A stretch of DNA of 45,393 nt. Source: Pseudomonas endophytica (GTDB lineage Bacteria > Pseudomonadota > Gammaproteobacteria > Pseudomonadales > Pseudomonadaceae). The stretch lies in contig NZ_LLWH01000146.1 in NCBI RefSeq assembly GCF_001411475.1, forward strand, positions 1 through 45,393, written 5' to 3'. The notes under the pieces are model-generated. The model saw only the letters and a program-made list of their open reading frames with translations. It made no database searches and was not told where the DNA came from. The position numbers were made by a program, and so were the translations under genes. Each line of letters begins with the position of its first letter. Position 1 is the first letter of the stretch. This document shows positions 7,729 through 16,767 of this stretch, piece by piece.

Positions 7729-8523
7729 TTAGTTGGCTTCTTTGACTGCGCTAAGAAACGCGCACGTTCGTTCCTGTTGCGGGTGTTCAAAGATCTGCGC
7801 GGGAGTGCCCTGTTCGTGAATCTGCCCCTTATAAAAGAAGCACACGCGATCGGCGAACTCCCGGGCGAAGCCCATTTGGTGTGTGACCATCAGCATCGTT
7901 AGGTTGTGCTCGGCGCCGAGTTTGCGGATCACATTAAGTACTTCGCCGCACAGTTCCGGGTCGAGCGCCGAGGTCACTTCGTCGAACAGCATGACTTTGG
8001 GCCGCATGGCCAGTGCCCGGGCGATCGCCACCCGCTGTTGCTGGCCGCCGGACAGCTGCGAAGGGTAATGGCCAAGCTTGCTGCCGAGCCCCACCAGTTC
8101 CAGCAAGTCTGCCGCCCGTTCACGCGCTTCAGCGGGTTTCATGCCAAGGACTTGCACCGGCGCTTCGATGACATTTTGCAACGCAGTCATGTGCGGGAAC
8201 AGGTTGAAGCTCTGGAATACCATGCCGATCTTGCCGCGCACCCGGCGGATATGCCGATCATTGGCCGGCACCAGCACACCGTTGCGGTTGGGCATGTGGG
8301 TTAGCAAGTCATCCTCGATGCGGATTACCCCGTCATCAATGCCTTCGAGCGTCATCAGCACCCGTAATAGTGTGGATTTACCTGAGCCGCTGGGACCGAT
8401 GATCGCGACTTTCTCACTCGGCGTGACGTCTAGGTTCAAGTGGTCAAGCACGGTGAAGTTGCCGTAGCTCTTGGTGACGTCCTGGAAGCTGACGATCGGC
8501 TTGACCGATTTGGTTTCCTGCAT
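7729..8523 (-). CDS. ehuA: Ectoine/hydroxyectoine ABC transporter ATPase EhuA
   Basis: 264 residues from ATG 8523, chosen because a perfect AGGAGG sits eight bases upstream. A longer frame from ATG 8604, which overlaps the ehuD stop, would add 27 residues with no counterpart in the family. It is an ATPase of the polar-amino-acid importer class: Walker A GPSGSGKST (43-51), Q-loop in VFQSFNLFPHM, signature LSGGQQQR, Walker B VMLFDEVTSALDP, and switch His in MVTHQMG. It powers uptake of ectoine through EhuC and EhuD with binding protein EhuB. The specificity is assigned from the linked catabolic genes and the binding protein. Last gene of the minus-strand ehuBCDA operon. Confidence 0.9.
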   Translation of the reverse strand: MQETKSVKPIVSFQDVTKSYGNFTVLDHLNLDVTPSEKVAIIGPSGSGKSTLLRVLMTLEGIDDGVIRIEDDLLTHMPNRNGVLVPANDRHIRRVRGKIGMVFQSFNLFPHMTALQNVIEAPVQVLGMKPAEARERAADLLELVGLGSKLGHYPSQLSGGQQQRVAIARALAMRPKVMLFDEVTSALDPELCGEVLNVIRKLGAEHNLTMLMVTHQMGFAREFADRVCFFYKGQIHEQGTPAQIFEHPQQERTCAFLSAVKEAN

Positions 8524-8603
8524 GGTCGTAGCCTCCTGCGAGTGCAGCGCGATCAGGTTGCTGCGCCGGGAAAGGTCGCTGGGTGTCGAGAGTGGAGAAG
8601 TCA

Positions 8604-9260
8604 TTAGCGTAGCTCCATGCGCAGTTCGAGGCGCCGTACCAAATAAGCCAAGGCGATGCTCAGGGCGAGGAAAAACAGACCAACCATGGTGATCGGTTCT
8701 AGGTAGCGGAAGTTCTCGGATCCGATGTTCTTAGCCTGTTGCATGATCTCCACCACGGTAATCGCCGACAGTACCGGCGTGTCCTTGAGCATCGCCACCA
8801 GGTAGTTGCCCAATGGCGGCAGGATCGGCCGCAGGGCCTGGGGCAGGATGATGTTGCGATAGGCGCTGTACGGGGAGATGTTCAGCGCCGTGACCGCCTC
8901 CCATTGCGCCCGCGGCACAGCGTCGAGGCCGCCGCGATACACCTCGGCGATATAGCAGGCGTAATGCAGACCGATGCCCAGAACCCCCACTTGCAGAGCG
9001 CTCATGCTGACGCCGAAGTTGGGCAGCACGTAGTAGAGGAAGTACACCTGGATCAGTAGCGGTGTGCTGCGAATGAACTCGATCACCCCGGTGGCTGGCC
9101 ACGATAGCCAGACTCTGCGGCTGCGTCGGCCAATTGCCAAGAACAGCCCCAGCACAATGGCGATCAGGAAACCGATCAGGGTAATCCCTACGGTGTTAAG
9201 CGATGCGCGCAGTAAATCGGGGAGGATTTGCCAGGCATAGGTCCAGTCAAACAGTGTCAT
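8604..9260 (-). CDS. ehuD: Ectoine ABC transporter permease EhuD
   Basis: A 218-residue inner-membrane permease of the HisM/GlnP class with about five membrane segments. The EAA loop that contacts the ATPase is EAVTALNISPYSAYRNIILPQA, near residues 133-155. The ATG overlaps the ehuC stop (ATGA), which indicates translational coupling. It pairs with EhuC to form the channel for compatible solutes. Confidence 0.9.
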   Translation of the reverse strand: MTLFDWTYAWQILPDLLRASLNTVGITLIGFLIAIVLGLFLAIGRRSRRVWLSWPATGVIEFIRSTPLLIQVYFLYYVLPNFGVSMSALQVGVLGIGLHYACYIAEVYRGGLDAVPRAQWEAVTALNISPYSAYRNIILPQALRPILPPLGNYLVAMLKDTPVLSAITVVEIMQQAKNIGSENFRYLEPITMVGLFFLALSIALAYLVRRLELRMELR

Positions 9261-9916
9261 GACAGGCCTCCTCGCATCCGCCCGCGAGCCAGATGGCGCT
9301 CAATGCGCCGCATGCCGATATTGATGGCTTGCGCCAAGATGAAGTAAATCACCAGCGCAAGGCTGAAAATTTCCAGGGTCTGGAAAGTCGCCTGATCCAG
9401 TTGACGTGCCCGGAAGCTCAGATCGGATAAAGTGATCAAAGACACGAGCGAAGTATTTTTCAGCAATTCAATTAGCAGATTGGTGCCCGGCGCAATAGCG
9501 GCCAGCAACGCCTGCGGAAGAATAATGCGACGAAAGCGCTTGAAGCCGCTGAAGTTCAGTGCTGTGGACGCTTCGTACTGACCCTTCGCGACTGAGCTGA
9601 TCGCGCCGCGCATCACCTCGGCGCCGTAAGCGCCAATGTGCAAGCCAAGGCCGACGACTGCCACGCTGTAGGGGCTCAGTTCAAGGTTGAACGGTGGCAG
9701 CGGCAGCACGAAAAACAGCCAGAATAATTGCACCAGCAACGATGTGCCGCGAAACACTTCAATGTAAGCAATGGAAAACCAACGCAATGGCCGCCATGGC
9801 GACATGCGCCCAAGGGCCGCGAGAATTGCCGTGACAATCGCCAGCAGCGAACCTAAGACCGTCACCTGGAGTGTCACCCAGGCACCTTGTATCAATAGCG
9901 GAAGTAATTCACCCAT
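9257..9916 (-). CDS. ehuC: Ectoine ABC transporter permease EhuC
   Basis: 219 residues, same class as EhuD, with the EAA loop EASTALNFSGFKRFRRIILPQ near residues 131-152 and a typical N-terminal QGAWVTLQVTVLGSLLA helix. It ends Arg-rich (RRIERHLARGRMRGG). It lies 73 bases downstream of ehuB and overlaps ehuD by four bases. The two different permeases together form the heterodimeric pore. Confidence 0.9.
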   Translation of the reverse strand: MGELLPLLIQGAWVTLQVTVLGSLLAIVTAILAALGRMSPWRPLRWFSIAYIEVFRGTSLLVQLFWLFFVLPLPPFNLELSPYSVAVVGLGLHIGAYGAEVMRGAISSVAKGQYEASTALNFSGFKRFRRIILPQALLAAIAPGTNLLIELLKNTSLVSLITLSDLSFRARQLDQATFQTLEIFSLALVIYFILAQAINIGMRRIERHLARGRMRGGLS

Positions 9917-9989
9917 GGTTTAAACCTGGCCATCCGGATTAAGCAGGTAAATAGGCATCGCGCCCTGACGCGATGCCTGTTTCGACTGA

Positions 9990-10847
9990 CTATTGAGCGC
10001 AGAGCTCGGCAGCCGTTTTGCTTGTCACGTTGGATTTGTCGAATCCGAAAGGAGCGACCGCCTTGAGATGCTCTTCGGAGCCCAACCACTTTTTCAACTC
10101 GGCGTTGACCGCATCGCGTAGGGCTTTGTCTTCCGGACGGAAGGCGAGAGCACCGTACCCTATGTGCGACGGGTCGTCCTTGAACTCGGTGACGGCTTCG
10201 ACTTTTTCGCCACCCTTGGCGGCCAGATTTTTCATGGTCAGTTGAGTGCCCACGGCGGCATCTGCACGACCGGCGCGCACGGCTTGCAACTGAGCTGTGG
10301 TGTCCGGCACCTGAAGGATCTGCGAGTCTTTCACGCCCGAATCCCGCGCATACGCAAGGTTCACCGTGCCGGCCATGATCGCCAGTTTCACCTCGGGATT
10401 GTTGGCGATGTCTTGATAGCTATGCAGAGCCTTTGGATTGCCTTTGGCTGTCAGCAGTGCGTCCGGCAGTTGATACTGCGGATCGGTAAACAGCACCTGT
10501 TTGCAGCGGGCCGGCGTGATGTACATACCGGCGGCAATCACGTCGAAGCGCCCGGCGCGCAGGCCCGGGATCAACGACCCCCACTCAGTCAACACGCCGT
10601 TGACCTGTTTGATGCCCATTTTTGCAAAGATGGCTTTAGCGATTTCCGGTGACTCACCGGTGACCCTGCCGTCGATTTCGGTAAAGGCGAACGGGGTTTC
10701 GTTAGCATAACCAATACGTATGCTGCTGTTCTGTTGGATGGTTTCCAGTGTTGTAGCGGCTTGGGCGCTGGCGGCTAGGCCGAGCATCGCGCAAGCCACG
10801 AACAGGCTACGCAAAGCATGGGGGCTGCGGGAGGGGAAATTGCTCAT
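9990..10847 (-). CDS. ehuB: Ectoine/hydroxyectoine-binding periplasmic protein EhuB
   Basis: A 285-residue solute-binding protein of family 3 with a signal peptide ending ASAQA, at about residues 1-31. ATG 10847 has GGAG nine bases upstream. The sequence follows the EhuB pattern: IRIGYANETPFAF after the signal, TEWGSLIPGLRAGRFDVIAAGMY split over the first lobe, ITPARCKQVLFTDP, and DDPSHIGYGALAFRP in the second lobe. Aromatic residues in these stretches match the cage that holds ectoine in characterised EhuB proteins. First gene of the ehuBCDA operon, divergent from enuR, and presumably induced by ectoine metabolites through EnuR. Confidence 0.9.
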   Translation of the reverse strand: MSNFPSRSPHALRSLFVACAMLGLAASAQAATTLETIQQNSSIRIGYANETPFAFTEIDGRVTGESPEIAKAIFAKMGIKQVNGVLTEWGSLIPGLRAGRFDVIAAGMYITPARCKQVLFTDPQYQLPDALLTAKGNPKALHSYQDIANNPEVKLAIMAGTVNLAYARDSGVKDSQILQVPDTTAQLQAVRAGRADAAVGTQLTMKNLAAKGGEKVEAVTEFKDDPSHIGYGALAFRPEDKALRDAVNAELKKWLGSEEHLKAVAPFGFDKSNVTSKTAAELCAQ

Positions 10848-10922
10848 CAATAAAATCTCCTGTTTCTTGTTGAACCGTCGGTGACGGCTCTGTGGTAGGA
10901 GGCAGTGTTACAAGAGCAAAGC

Positions 10923-10964
10923 GTACAAGGACTGATCCGATGGATCGGTACACAGTCCGGTACA
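10923..10964. promoter_or_regulatory. Candidate EnuR operator between ehuB and enuR
   Basis: GTACA occurs three times in one orientation (10923-10927, 10948-10952, 10960-10964), twice as CGGTACA 12 bases apart. Between them lies a GATCC-GAT-GGATC dyad (10934-10946) enclosed by GGACT and AGTCC. MocR-type regulators typically bind repeated short elements upstream of their own gene and the divergent target, which is the arrangement here. Inferred from the repeat pattern only. Confidence 0.4.
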
Positions 10965-11127
10965 GGTCGATTTATTGTGTTGTGAGGGCTTGAAATGCGC
11001 CCGGCTATCGTCCTTGAGCTGAGCATACAAAAGCTCTGCGCATCATTGTATTGCACTAGGACAATTGCTTTGCATGGACTCTCGCGGGATGCTGTCCCGA
11101 CAAGCATCGACTCGGATTTTAGCGCTG

Positions 11128-12456
11128 ATGGATAAGTGGAAAGCAGCACTGGAAATCGCCCGCAGCGGCGAGTCCAAATACAAGATTCTGGTGCAGGCGA
11201 TTGCCGACGATATCGAACAGGGTGGCCTGACCAATGATCAGCGCCTGCCACCGCAGCGGCACGTTGCCGATGCCATGGGCATCAGCGTGCAGACGGTCAC
11301 TAACGCCTATAAAGAGCTGGAGCGTCAGGGGCTAGTGCGTTGCGAAGTCGGGCGAGGCAGCTTTGTGTCGCGGCGCATGAGCGATCGAGTGGCGACCTAT
11401 ATTCTCGATAGCCCCGAACGGGCGCTGGTGGATTTTTCCATCACACGGATCCTGCATACCCGCGAGCACGACCAGTATTGGCGTGACATCTGCCGCGAGC
11501 TAAGCACGGAAGAGGATCAGCCGTGGATCCACGCATTTCGTCCGATTGCCGGTTTCGAGTCGCACCGCGTAGAGGCCATGCACTGGATCGGACGGCAAGG
11601 GCTGAGGGTCGAGCGTGATGACATCCTGATTACTAACGGCGCGGCTCACGGCATCTTCCTTGCGCTGGCGTCTCTGGCAGGCCCCGATGATGTAGTGCTC
11701 TGCGAAGGGGTCACCGATCACGGGGTGATCGGCAACTCTCAGGTGTTGGGGTTCACCCTCAAAGGCCTAGAGATGGACCGTTATGGCATTGACCCGGAAC
11801 ATTTCGAAGACATGTGCAGCAACGAGCGCATCACCGCGCTGGTGTGCACGCCAAACCTGAACAACCCGACCACCAGCCTGATGCCGGACAGTCGTCGGCG
11901 AGAGATTGCTGACATCGCCCGGCGTTTCGGCGTGCACATTATTGAGGACGATGTGTACGGCCCGTTGCTGGATGAACATCGCGCGCCGCCGATCAGCCAT
12001 TACCTGCCAGAACTGTCGTTCTATTGCACCAGCATGACCAAGTCGGTGCTGACCGGTTTGCGCATCGGCTATCTGGTGGTGCCCAAGCGTCTGGCGTTGC
12101 GTACCGAGAGTATCTTGCGGGTCAACAGCTGGATGGCCACGCCCATGGTCTCCGAAATCGCCGCGCGCTGGATTCGTGACGGTCGCGCCGACACGCTCGT
12201 ATGTTTGCAGCGCAAACTGTTGGCCGGCCGTCAGGCGATGGTCAGCGAATACCTGGGCGAGTACTTGCTCGGCCAGCATCCTCATGCACTGAATGCGTGG
12301 GTCGGCATTCCCCCGCATTGGGAGGTCGACAGCCTCGTACGGACCCTGCGTCAGCGGCACATTGCCGTCACGTCGCCTGACCCGTTCACCGTGCGTGGCA
12401 CGCCTCGGGCTCGAGCGGTGAGGATTTGTGTCGGCGCCGCATGCCGCTGCGGCTAA
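11128..12456 (+). CDS. enuR: MocR/GabR-type regulator of ectoine use, EnuR
   Basis: 442 residues from ATG 11128. ATG 11074 is an alternative with AGGA 12 bases upstream and would add 18 residues. I prefer 11128 because it puts the PLP lysine at residue 305, close to the position I recall for Ruegeria EnuR. An N-terminal GntR winged helix (LPPQRHVADAMGIS, then TVTNAYKELERQGL) is fused to an aminotransferase-fold domain with ITNGAAHGIFLA, CTPNLNNPT, IIEDDVYGP and the PLP site TSMTKSVLTG. EnuR proteins bind PLP and are released from DNA by N-alpha-acetyl-diaminobutyrate or diaminobutyrate, intermediates made by EutD and EutE. The gene is divergent from ehuB and directly upstream of eutB. Confidence 0.88.
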   Translation: MDKWKAALEIARSGESKYKILVQAIADDIEQGGLTNDQRLPPQRHVADAMGISVQTVTNAYKELERQGLVRCEVGRGSFVSRRMSDRVATYILDSPERALVDFSITRILHTREHDQYWRDICRELSTEEDQPWIHAFRPIAGFESHRVEAMHWIGRQGLRVERDDILITNGAAHGIFLALASLAGPDDVVLCEGVTDHGVIGNSQVLGFTLKGLEMDRYGIDPEHFEDMCSNERITALVCTPNLNNPTTSLMPDSRRREIADIARRFGVHIIEDDVYGPLLDEHRAPPISHYLPELSFYCTSMTKSVLTGLRIGYLVVPKRLALRTESILRVNSWMATPMVSEIAARWIRDGRADTLVCLQRKLLAGRQAMVSEYLGEYLLGQHPHALNAWVGIPPHWEVDSLVRTLRQRHIAVTSPDPFTVRGTPRARAVRICVGAACRCG

Positions 12457-12477
12457 CACCACAGTCGGGACGCGATC

Positions 12478-13449
12478 ATGTCATCGTTGCAGCTACATGA
12501 TGTTTACCTCGCTCGTCAGCGCATCGAATCGCTTGTCCGGCGTACCCCCATGGAATATTCGCCCAGCCTCTCGCAGCGATTGGGCGTGGCGGTGTACCTC
12601 AAACTCGAATCCCAGCAAATCACCGGTAGTTTCAAATTGCGCGGCGCGAGCAATGCCGTGGCGCAGCTGAGCACCGAGGAGAAAGCGCGGGGCGTGGTGG
12701 CGGCGTCGACCGGCAATCACGGTCGTGCCCTAGCGTATGCCGCTTCCCGACAAGGCGTGAAGGCGACGATTTGCCTGTCGCATCTGGTGCCGGCGAACAA
12801 GGTTCAAGCCATTCGCGATCTGGGCGCTGAGGTGTGCATCGTCGGTCAGTCTCAAGACGACGCCCAGCGTGAAGCCGAACGGGTCGCCAACGAGCAAGGC
12901 GCGACATTGCTGCCGCCGTTTGATCACCCGGCCATCATCGCCGGGCAGGGCACGCTGGGGCTAGAAATCCTCGAGCAGCAACCTGACGTGGAACAAATCC
13001 TCGTGCCATTGTCCGGCGGCGGTTTGTTTGCCGGGGTAACGCTGGCGATAAAAAGCGTCAGCGCGAACATCATCACCCATGGCATCAGCATGCAACGCGG
13101 TGCAGCCATGCACGCGAGCCTCGCAGCTGGGCATCCGGTGGAAGTCGAAGAGCTGCCGACCCTGGCCGACTCGCTCGGCGGTGGCATCGGCCTGAACAAC
13201 CGTTACACCTTCAACATGACGCGCGATCTGTGTGACCACCTGCATTTGCTCAGCGAGACTTCCATCGCCAGTGCCCTGCGCCATGCCTATCGCGAAGAGC
13301 GTCTGGTGCTGGAAGGCGCGGCCGTGGTCGGGATTGCCGCGTTGCTTGATGGATTGATTGAGCCGCGCGGGCCGATCGTGGTGGTGGTCAGCGGCCGGAA
13401 CGTTGATATCGACCAGCACCTGCGGGTCCTCGCTGGCGCAGATGCGTGA
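12478..13449 (+). CDS. eutB: Hydroxyectoine utilization dehydratase EutB
   Basis: A 323-residue fold-type II PLP enzyme similar to threonine dehydratases and serine racemase. The PLP lysine is Lys53 in GSFKLRGA, the phosphate loop SGGGLFAG lies in the second half, and STGNHGRALAYAA is the conserved substrate loop. In ectoine clusters this gene is EutB, proposed to act with EutA and EutC in turning 5-hydroxyectoine into ectoine. By sequence alone it could be a general threonine dehydratase; the position between enuR and eutC decides the name. It starts 21 bases after enuR. Confidence 0.88.
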   Translation: MSSLQLHDVYLARQRIESLVRRTPMEYSPSLSQRLGVAVYLKLESQQITGSFKLRGASNAVAQLSTEEKARGVVAASTGNHGRALAYAASRQGVKATICLSHLVPANKVQAIRDLGAEVCIVGQSQDDAQREAERVANEQGATLLPPFDHPAIIAGQGTLGLEILEQQPDVEQILVPLSGGGLFAGVTLAIKSVSANIITHGISMQRGAAMHASLAAGHPVEVEELPTLADSLGGGIGLNNRYTFNMTRDLCDHLHLLSETSIASALRHAYREERLVLEGAAVVGIAALLDGLIEPRGPIVVVVSGRNVDIDQHLRVLAGADA

Positions 13450-13485
13450 ACCCCAACAATAAAAACTGAATGGAGTGTCGCACCG

Positions 13486-14478
13486 ATGAGTGAGATCGCC
13501 TTATTGAGCGAAGCGGATCTGCGTGCCTGTGTGGCACTAGACTTGCCGAGCATCGACACCATCGAACAAGCCTTTGTGCTGCTGGCCACGGCAGCGGTGG
13601 CAATGCCGCCGATCTTGCGTTTGGACATCCACGAGCACAATGGCGAAGTGGACGTGAAGACTGCGTACCTGCCGGGCTTGGAGCGCTTTGCGATCAAGGT
13701 CAGTCCGGGTTTTTTCGACAACCCGAAACTCGGTCTACCTAGCCTCAATGGCATGATGATGTTGCTGTCGGCGCATACCGGTTTGCTTGACGCCTTACTG
13801 CTGGACAACGGTTATCTGACCGCTGTACGCACAGCTGCGGCGGGAGCCGTGGCAGCGCGTGCTCTGTCCCGAGTCGACAGTCGTAGCGTGGCGCTGATCG
13901 GTACCGGCGAGCAGGCCGCGTTGCAGCTTCAGGCGTTGCGTTTGGTTCGGCCGATTAAATTCGTTCAAGTCTGGGCACGCGACAACGCCAAGGCCAAAGA
14001 CTTCAGCACCAAGCTGGCGCGCGACAGAGGTCTGACGGTCACTCCTTGCGCGAGCATCGACGAGGTCATGACCGGCGTGGACATTGCAATCACCTGCACC
14101 CCGAGCCGCCAACCCTTGATCGAAGCGCGCCATCTGCATCCCGGCTTGCACATCACTGCCATGGGCTCGGACGCCGAGCACAAAAACGAAATATCCCCCT
14201 TGGCGCTGGCGCAGGTCGACCGCTACGTGGCGGATCGCTTGAGCCAAACACGAATCCTCGGCGAGTTGCATCACGCTCTAGCGGCCGGCGTTATTACCGA
14301 CGAATCGAACTTGGTCGAATTGGGGCAAGTACTCGCGGGCCAGTGCCCAGGGCGGACCAGCGATGCGCAAGTCACCTTGTGTGACCTCACCGGAACCGGT
14401 GCGCAAGACACCGCCATGGCCAATCTGGCTTTCGAGCGCGCTCGCGCGGTCGGCAAAGGCTTTCAGTTCGGCAGCTAA
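13486..14478 (+). CDS. eutC: Ectoine utilization protein EutC (ornithine cyclodeaminase family)
   Basis: A 330-residue NAD(P)-dependent protein of the ornithine cyclodeaminase/mu-crystallin family. It has GLPSLNGMMMLLSAHTG and NGYLTAVRTAAAGAVAAR in the N-terminal half and the Rossmann motif VALIGTGEQA near residue 137. ITCTPSRQPLIEARHL and GSDAEHKNEI follow, as is usual for the family. GGAG lies upstream of ATG 13486. EutC is proposed to work with EutA and EutB on hydroxyectoine. Co-transcribed with eutB and eutD. Confidence 0.88.
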   Translation: MSEIALLSEADLRACVALDLPSIDTIEQAFVLLATAAVAMPPILRLDIHEHNGEVDVKTAYLPGLERFAIKVSPGFFDNPKLGLPSLNGMMMLLSAHTGLLDALLLDNGYLTAVRTAAAGAVAARALSRVDSRSVALIGTGEQAALQLQALRLVRPIKFVQVWARDNAKAKDFSTKLARDRGLTVTPCASIDEVMTGVDIAITCTPSRQPLIEARHLHPGLHITAMGSDAEHKNEISPLALAQVDRYVADRLSQTRILGELHHALAAGVITDESNLVELGQVLAGQCPGRTSDAQVTLCDLTGTGAQDTAMANLAFERARAVGKGFQFGS

Positions 14479-14520
14479 TTCACTTTTTCATCCGTGCGTC
14501 ATTTATCAGAGGACATGTGC

Positions 14521-15711
14521 ATGTCTCAGATAGTCGTCAATCTCCCGTTCGAACGGGAGGAATACGCCCAGCGTCTGGCCAAGGTTAGAGCGGCCATGCA
14601 GGTTCAGGGCATCGAGCTGTTGCTGGTCACCGACCCGTCGAACATGGCCTGGCTGACCGGCTATGACGGTTGGTCGTTTTACGTCCACCAATGCGTGTTG
14701 TTGGCGCTCGACGGCGAGCCGGTCTGGTTCGGTCGAGGACAAGACGCCAACGGTGCCAAGCGCACGGTGTTCATGCAGCACGAGAACATCGTCGGTTACC
14801 CGGACATCTATGTGCAGTCCCGGGAACGCCATCCGATGGATTACCTGTCACAGGAAGTCATCAGTGCACGGGGTTGGGACGCGCTGACCATCGGCGTGGA
14901 AATGGATAACTATTACTTCAGCGCTGCCGCGTATTTGTCGCTGCACAAAAACCTGCCGCAGGCCAAGCTGATCGACGCGGTCGGGTTGGTGAACTGGCAG
15001 CGGGCGATCAAGTCGCCGCAAGAAATTGCTTACATGCGCATCGCTGCGCGCATCGTCGAAAACATGCACGGGCGGATCCTCGAACGGATCGAACCGGGCA
15101 TGCGTAAAAATGAACTGGTGGCTGAAATCTACAGCAGCGGGATCCTCGGCGCTGATGGCCATGGTGGCGATTACCCGGCCATCGTGCCGCTATTGCCGAC
15201 CGGTGCCGATGCCAGCGCGCCGCACCTGACCTGGGACGATTCGCCGTTCGAAAAAGGCGCCGGGACCTTTTTTGAAATCGCCGGTTGCTACAAGCGTTAT
15301 CACTGCCCGTTGTCGCGCACGATCTACCTGGGAAAACCTCCACAACACTTCCTCGACGGCGAAAAAGCGGTGGTTGAAGGTATCGCCGCGGGACTGGAAG
15401 CGGCGAAACCGGGCAACACCACCGGCGACATCGCTGTGGCGTTTTTCAACGTGTTGGAAAAGTTCGGCATCCACAAGGACAGCCGTTGCGGCTACCCGAT
15501 CGGGATCAGTTATCCGCCAGACTGGGGCGAACGCACCATGAGCCTGCGTCCCGGCGACACCAGCGTGTTGCAACCGGGCATGACCTTCCACTTTATGCCG
15601 GGCCTGTGGATGGACGATTGGGGGCTGGAAATCACCGAAAGCATTTTGATCACCGAGACCGGCGTCGAGACGCTGTGCAACGTGCCACGCCAACTGTTCG
15701 TGAAGGACTGA
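14521..15711 (+). CDS. eutD: Ectoine hydrolase EutD (DoeA)
   Basis: 396 residues of the M24/creatinase fold. ATG 14521 has AGAGG eight bases upstream; the in-frame ATG at 14515 sits too close to it. The N-terminal creatinase domain contains VTDPSNMAWLTGYDGWSFYV. The C-terminal pita-bread domain contains IKSPQEIAYMRIAA, GHGGDYPAIVPLLPTG and GYPIGISYPPDWGER, as in DoeA. EutD opens the ectoine ring to N-alpha-acetyl-L-2,4-diaminobutyrate, which also serves as inducer for EnuR. It is a hydrolase rather than a peptidase despite the fold. eutE starts three bases after its stop. Confidence 0.92.
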   Translation: MSQIVVNLPFEREEYAQRLAKVRAAMQVQGIELLLVTDPSNMAWLTGYDGWSFYVHQCVLLALDGEPVWFGRGQDANGAKRTVFMQHENIVGYPDIYVQSRERHPMDYLSQEVISARGWDALTIGVEMDNYYFSAAAYLSLHKNLPQAKLIDAVGLVNWQRAIKSPQEIAYMRIAARIVENMHGRILERIEPGMRKNELVAEIYSSGILGADGHGGDYPAIVPLLPTGADASAPHLTWDDSPFEKGAGTFFEIAGCYKRYHCPLSRTIYLGKPPQHFLDGEKAVVEGIAAGLEAAKPGNTTGDIAVAFFNVLEKFGIHKDSRCGYPIGISYPPDWGERTMSLRPGDTSVLQPGMTFHFMPGLWMDDWGLEITESILITETGVETLCNVPRQLFVKD

Positions 15712-15714
15712 GCC

Positions 15715-16716
15715 ATGAGCGAATTACCCGACAATCCGATCAGCTCCACGGTGGATTTTGCCCGCGAAGGCGTGCAACACGGGTTTCTCAAATTGCCGTA
15801 CTCCCGGGACGACTCGGCTTGGGGCGCGGTGATGATTCCGGTCACAGTGATTCAGCGCGGTCAGGGGCCGACCGCGCTTCTGACCGGCGGTAACCACGGT
15901 GATGAATACGAAGGCCCGGTAGCACTGAGCAAACTGGCCCAAGGTCTGACGGCTGCCGAGGTCACGGGGCGGGTGATTATCGTCCCGTTCATGAACACCC
16001 CGGCGTTCCATGCGGGTCGGCGCACGTCGCCGATCGACAAGGGCAATCTCAATCGCAGTTTTCCCGGTAAGCCGGACGGCACCGTGACCGAGAAAATCGC
16101 CGACTACTTCAATCGGATCTTATTGCCCTTGGCGGACATCGTGCTGGACATCCATTCCGGTGGCCGCACCTTGGATTTCCTGCCTTTCGCGGCTTGCCAT
16201 GTGCTGCCCGACAAAAATCAGCAGGCGCAATGCGAAGCCGGCATGCGCGCCTTCAATGCTCCCTACAGCATGCGCATGCTGGAACTCGATGCCGGGGCGA
16301 TGTACGACACTGCCGCCGAGCGTCAGGGCAAAGTCTTTGTCACGACCGAATTGGGTGGCGGTGGTTCGTCCACAGCACGCAGCGTGGCGATTGCCGAGCG
16401 CGGGGTGCGTAATCTGCTGGTGCATGCGGGGATTCTCGAAGGTGAGATCCAGACCACGAGGTCAATCATGCTCGACATGCCCGATGCCAATTGCTTCATC
16501 GCCAGCGAACACGACGGCTTGTTGGAAATGTGCTGCGATCTGGGTGACAACGTGAGCAAGGGCGAAGTGATCGCCCGCGTTTACGACGCTACCCGCAGCG
16601 GCGTCGCCCCGGTGGAATATCGCGCGGCCCGCAGTGGTTTACTGGCTGCGCGGCATTTTCCCGGGTTGGTGCAGTGCGGCGACACTGTTGCAGTCATCGC
16701 CGATGTATTGACCTGA
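15715..16716 (+). CDS. eutE: N-alpha-acetyl-L-2,4-diaminobutyrate deacetylase EutE (DoeB)
   Basis: 333 residues of the succinylglutamate desuccinylase/aspartoacylase family. The zinc ligands are His61 and Glu64 in GGNHGDEYEGP and His147 in DIHSGG; the NLNRSFPG substrate motif lies at 111-118. The C-terminal part carries a beta-rich biotinyl-like domain (EMCCDLGDNVSKGEVIARV). It removes the acetyl group from the EutD product, giving diaminobutyrate and acetate. The gap to eutD is three bases, so translation is probably coupled. Confidence 0.92.
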   Translation: MSELPDNPISSTVDFAREGVQHGFLKLPYSRDDSAWGAVMIPVTVIQRGQGPTALLTGGNHGDEYEGPVALSKLAQGLTAAEVTGRVIIVPFMNTPAFHAGRRTSPIDKGNLNRSFPGKPDGTVTEKIADYFNRILLPLADIVLDIHSGGRTLDFLPFAACHVLPDKNQQAQCEAGMRAFNAPYSMRMLELDAGAMYDTAAERQGKVFVTTELGGGGSSTARSVAIAERGVRNLLVHAGILEGEIQTTRSIMLDMPDANCFIASEHDGLLEMCCDLGDNVSKGEVIARVYDATRSGVAPVEYRAARSGLLAARHFPGLVQCGDTVAVIADVLT

Positions 16717-16767
16717 CAGGTCATTGTTCCAGCCTAACCTCTCTAATCAACCGGAGGCCCACGGACC

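Noticed and set aside
8524..8604. Longer EhuA start overlapping the ehuD stop
   Set aside because: The added 27 residues are not part of the ATPase fold, and a perfect AGGAGG precedes the internal ATG at 8523.
12400..12477. Possible frameshift at the EnuR C-terminus
   Set aside because: The ending is abrupt, but neither of the other frames continues into a recognisable MocR C-terminal helix, so there is no positive evidence of a frameshift.
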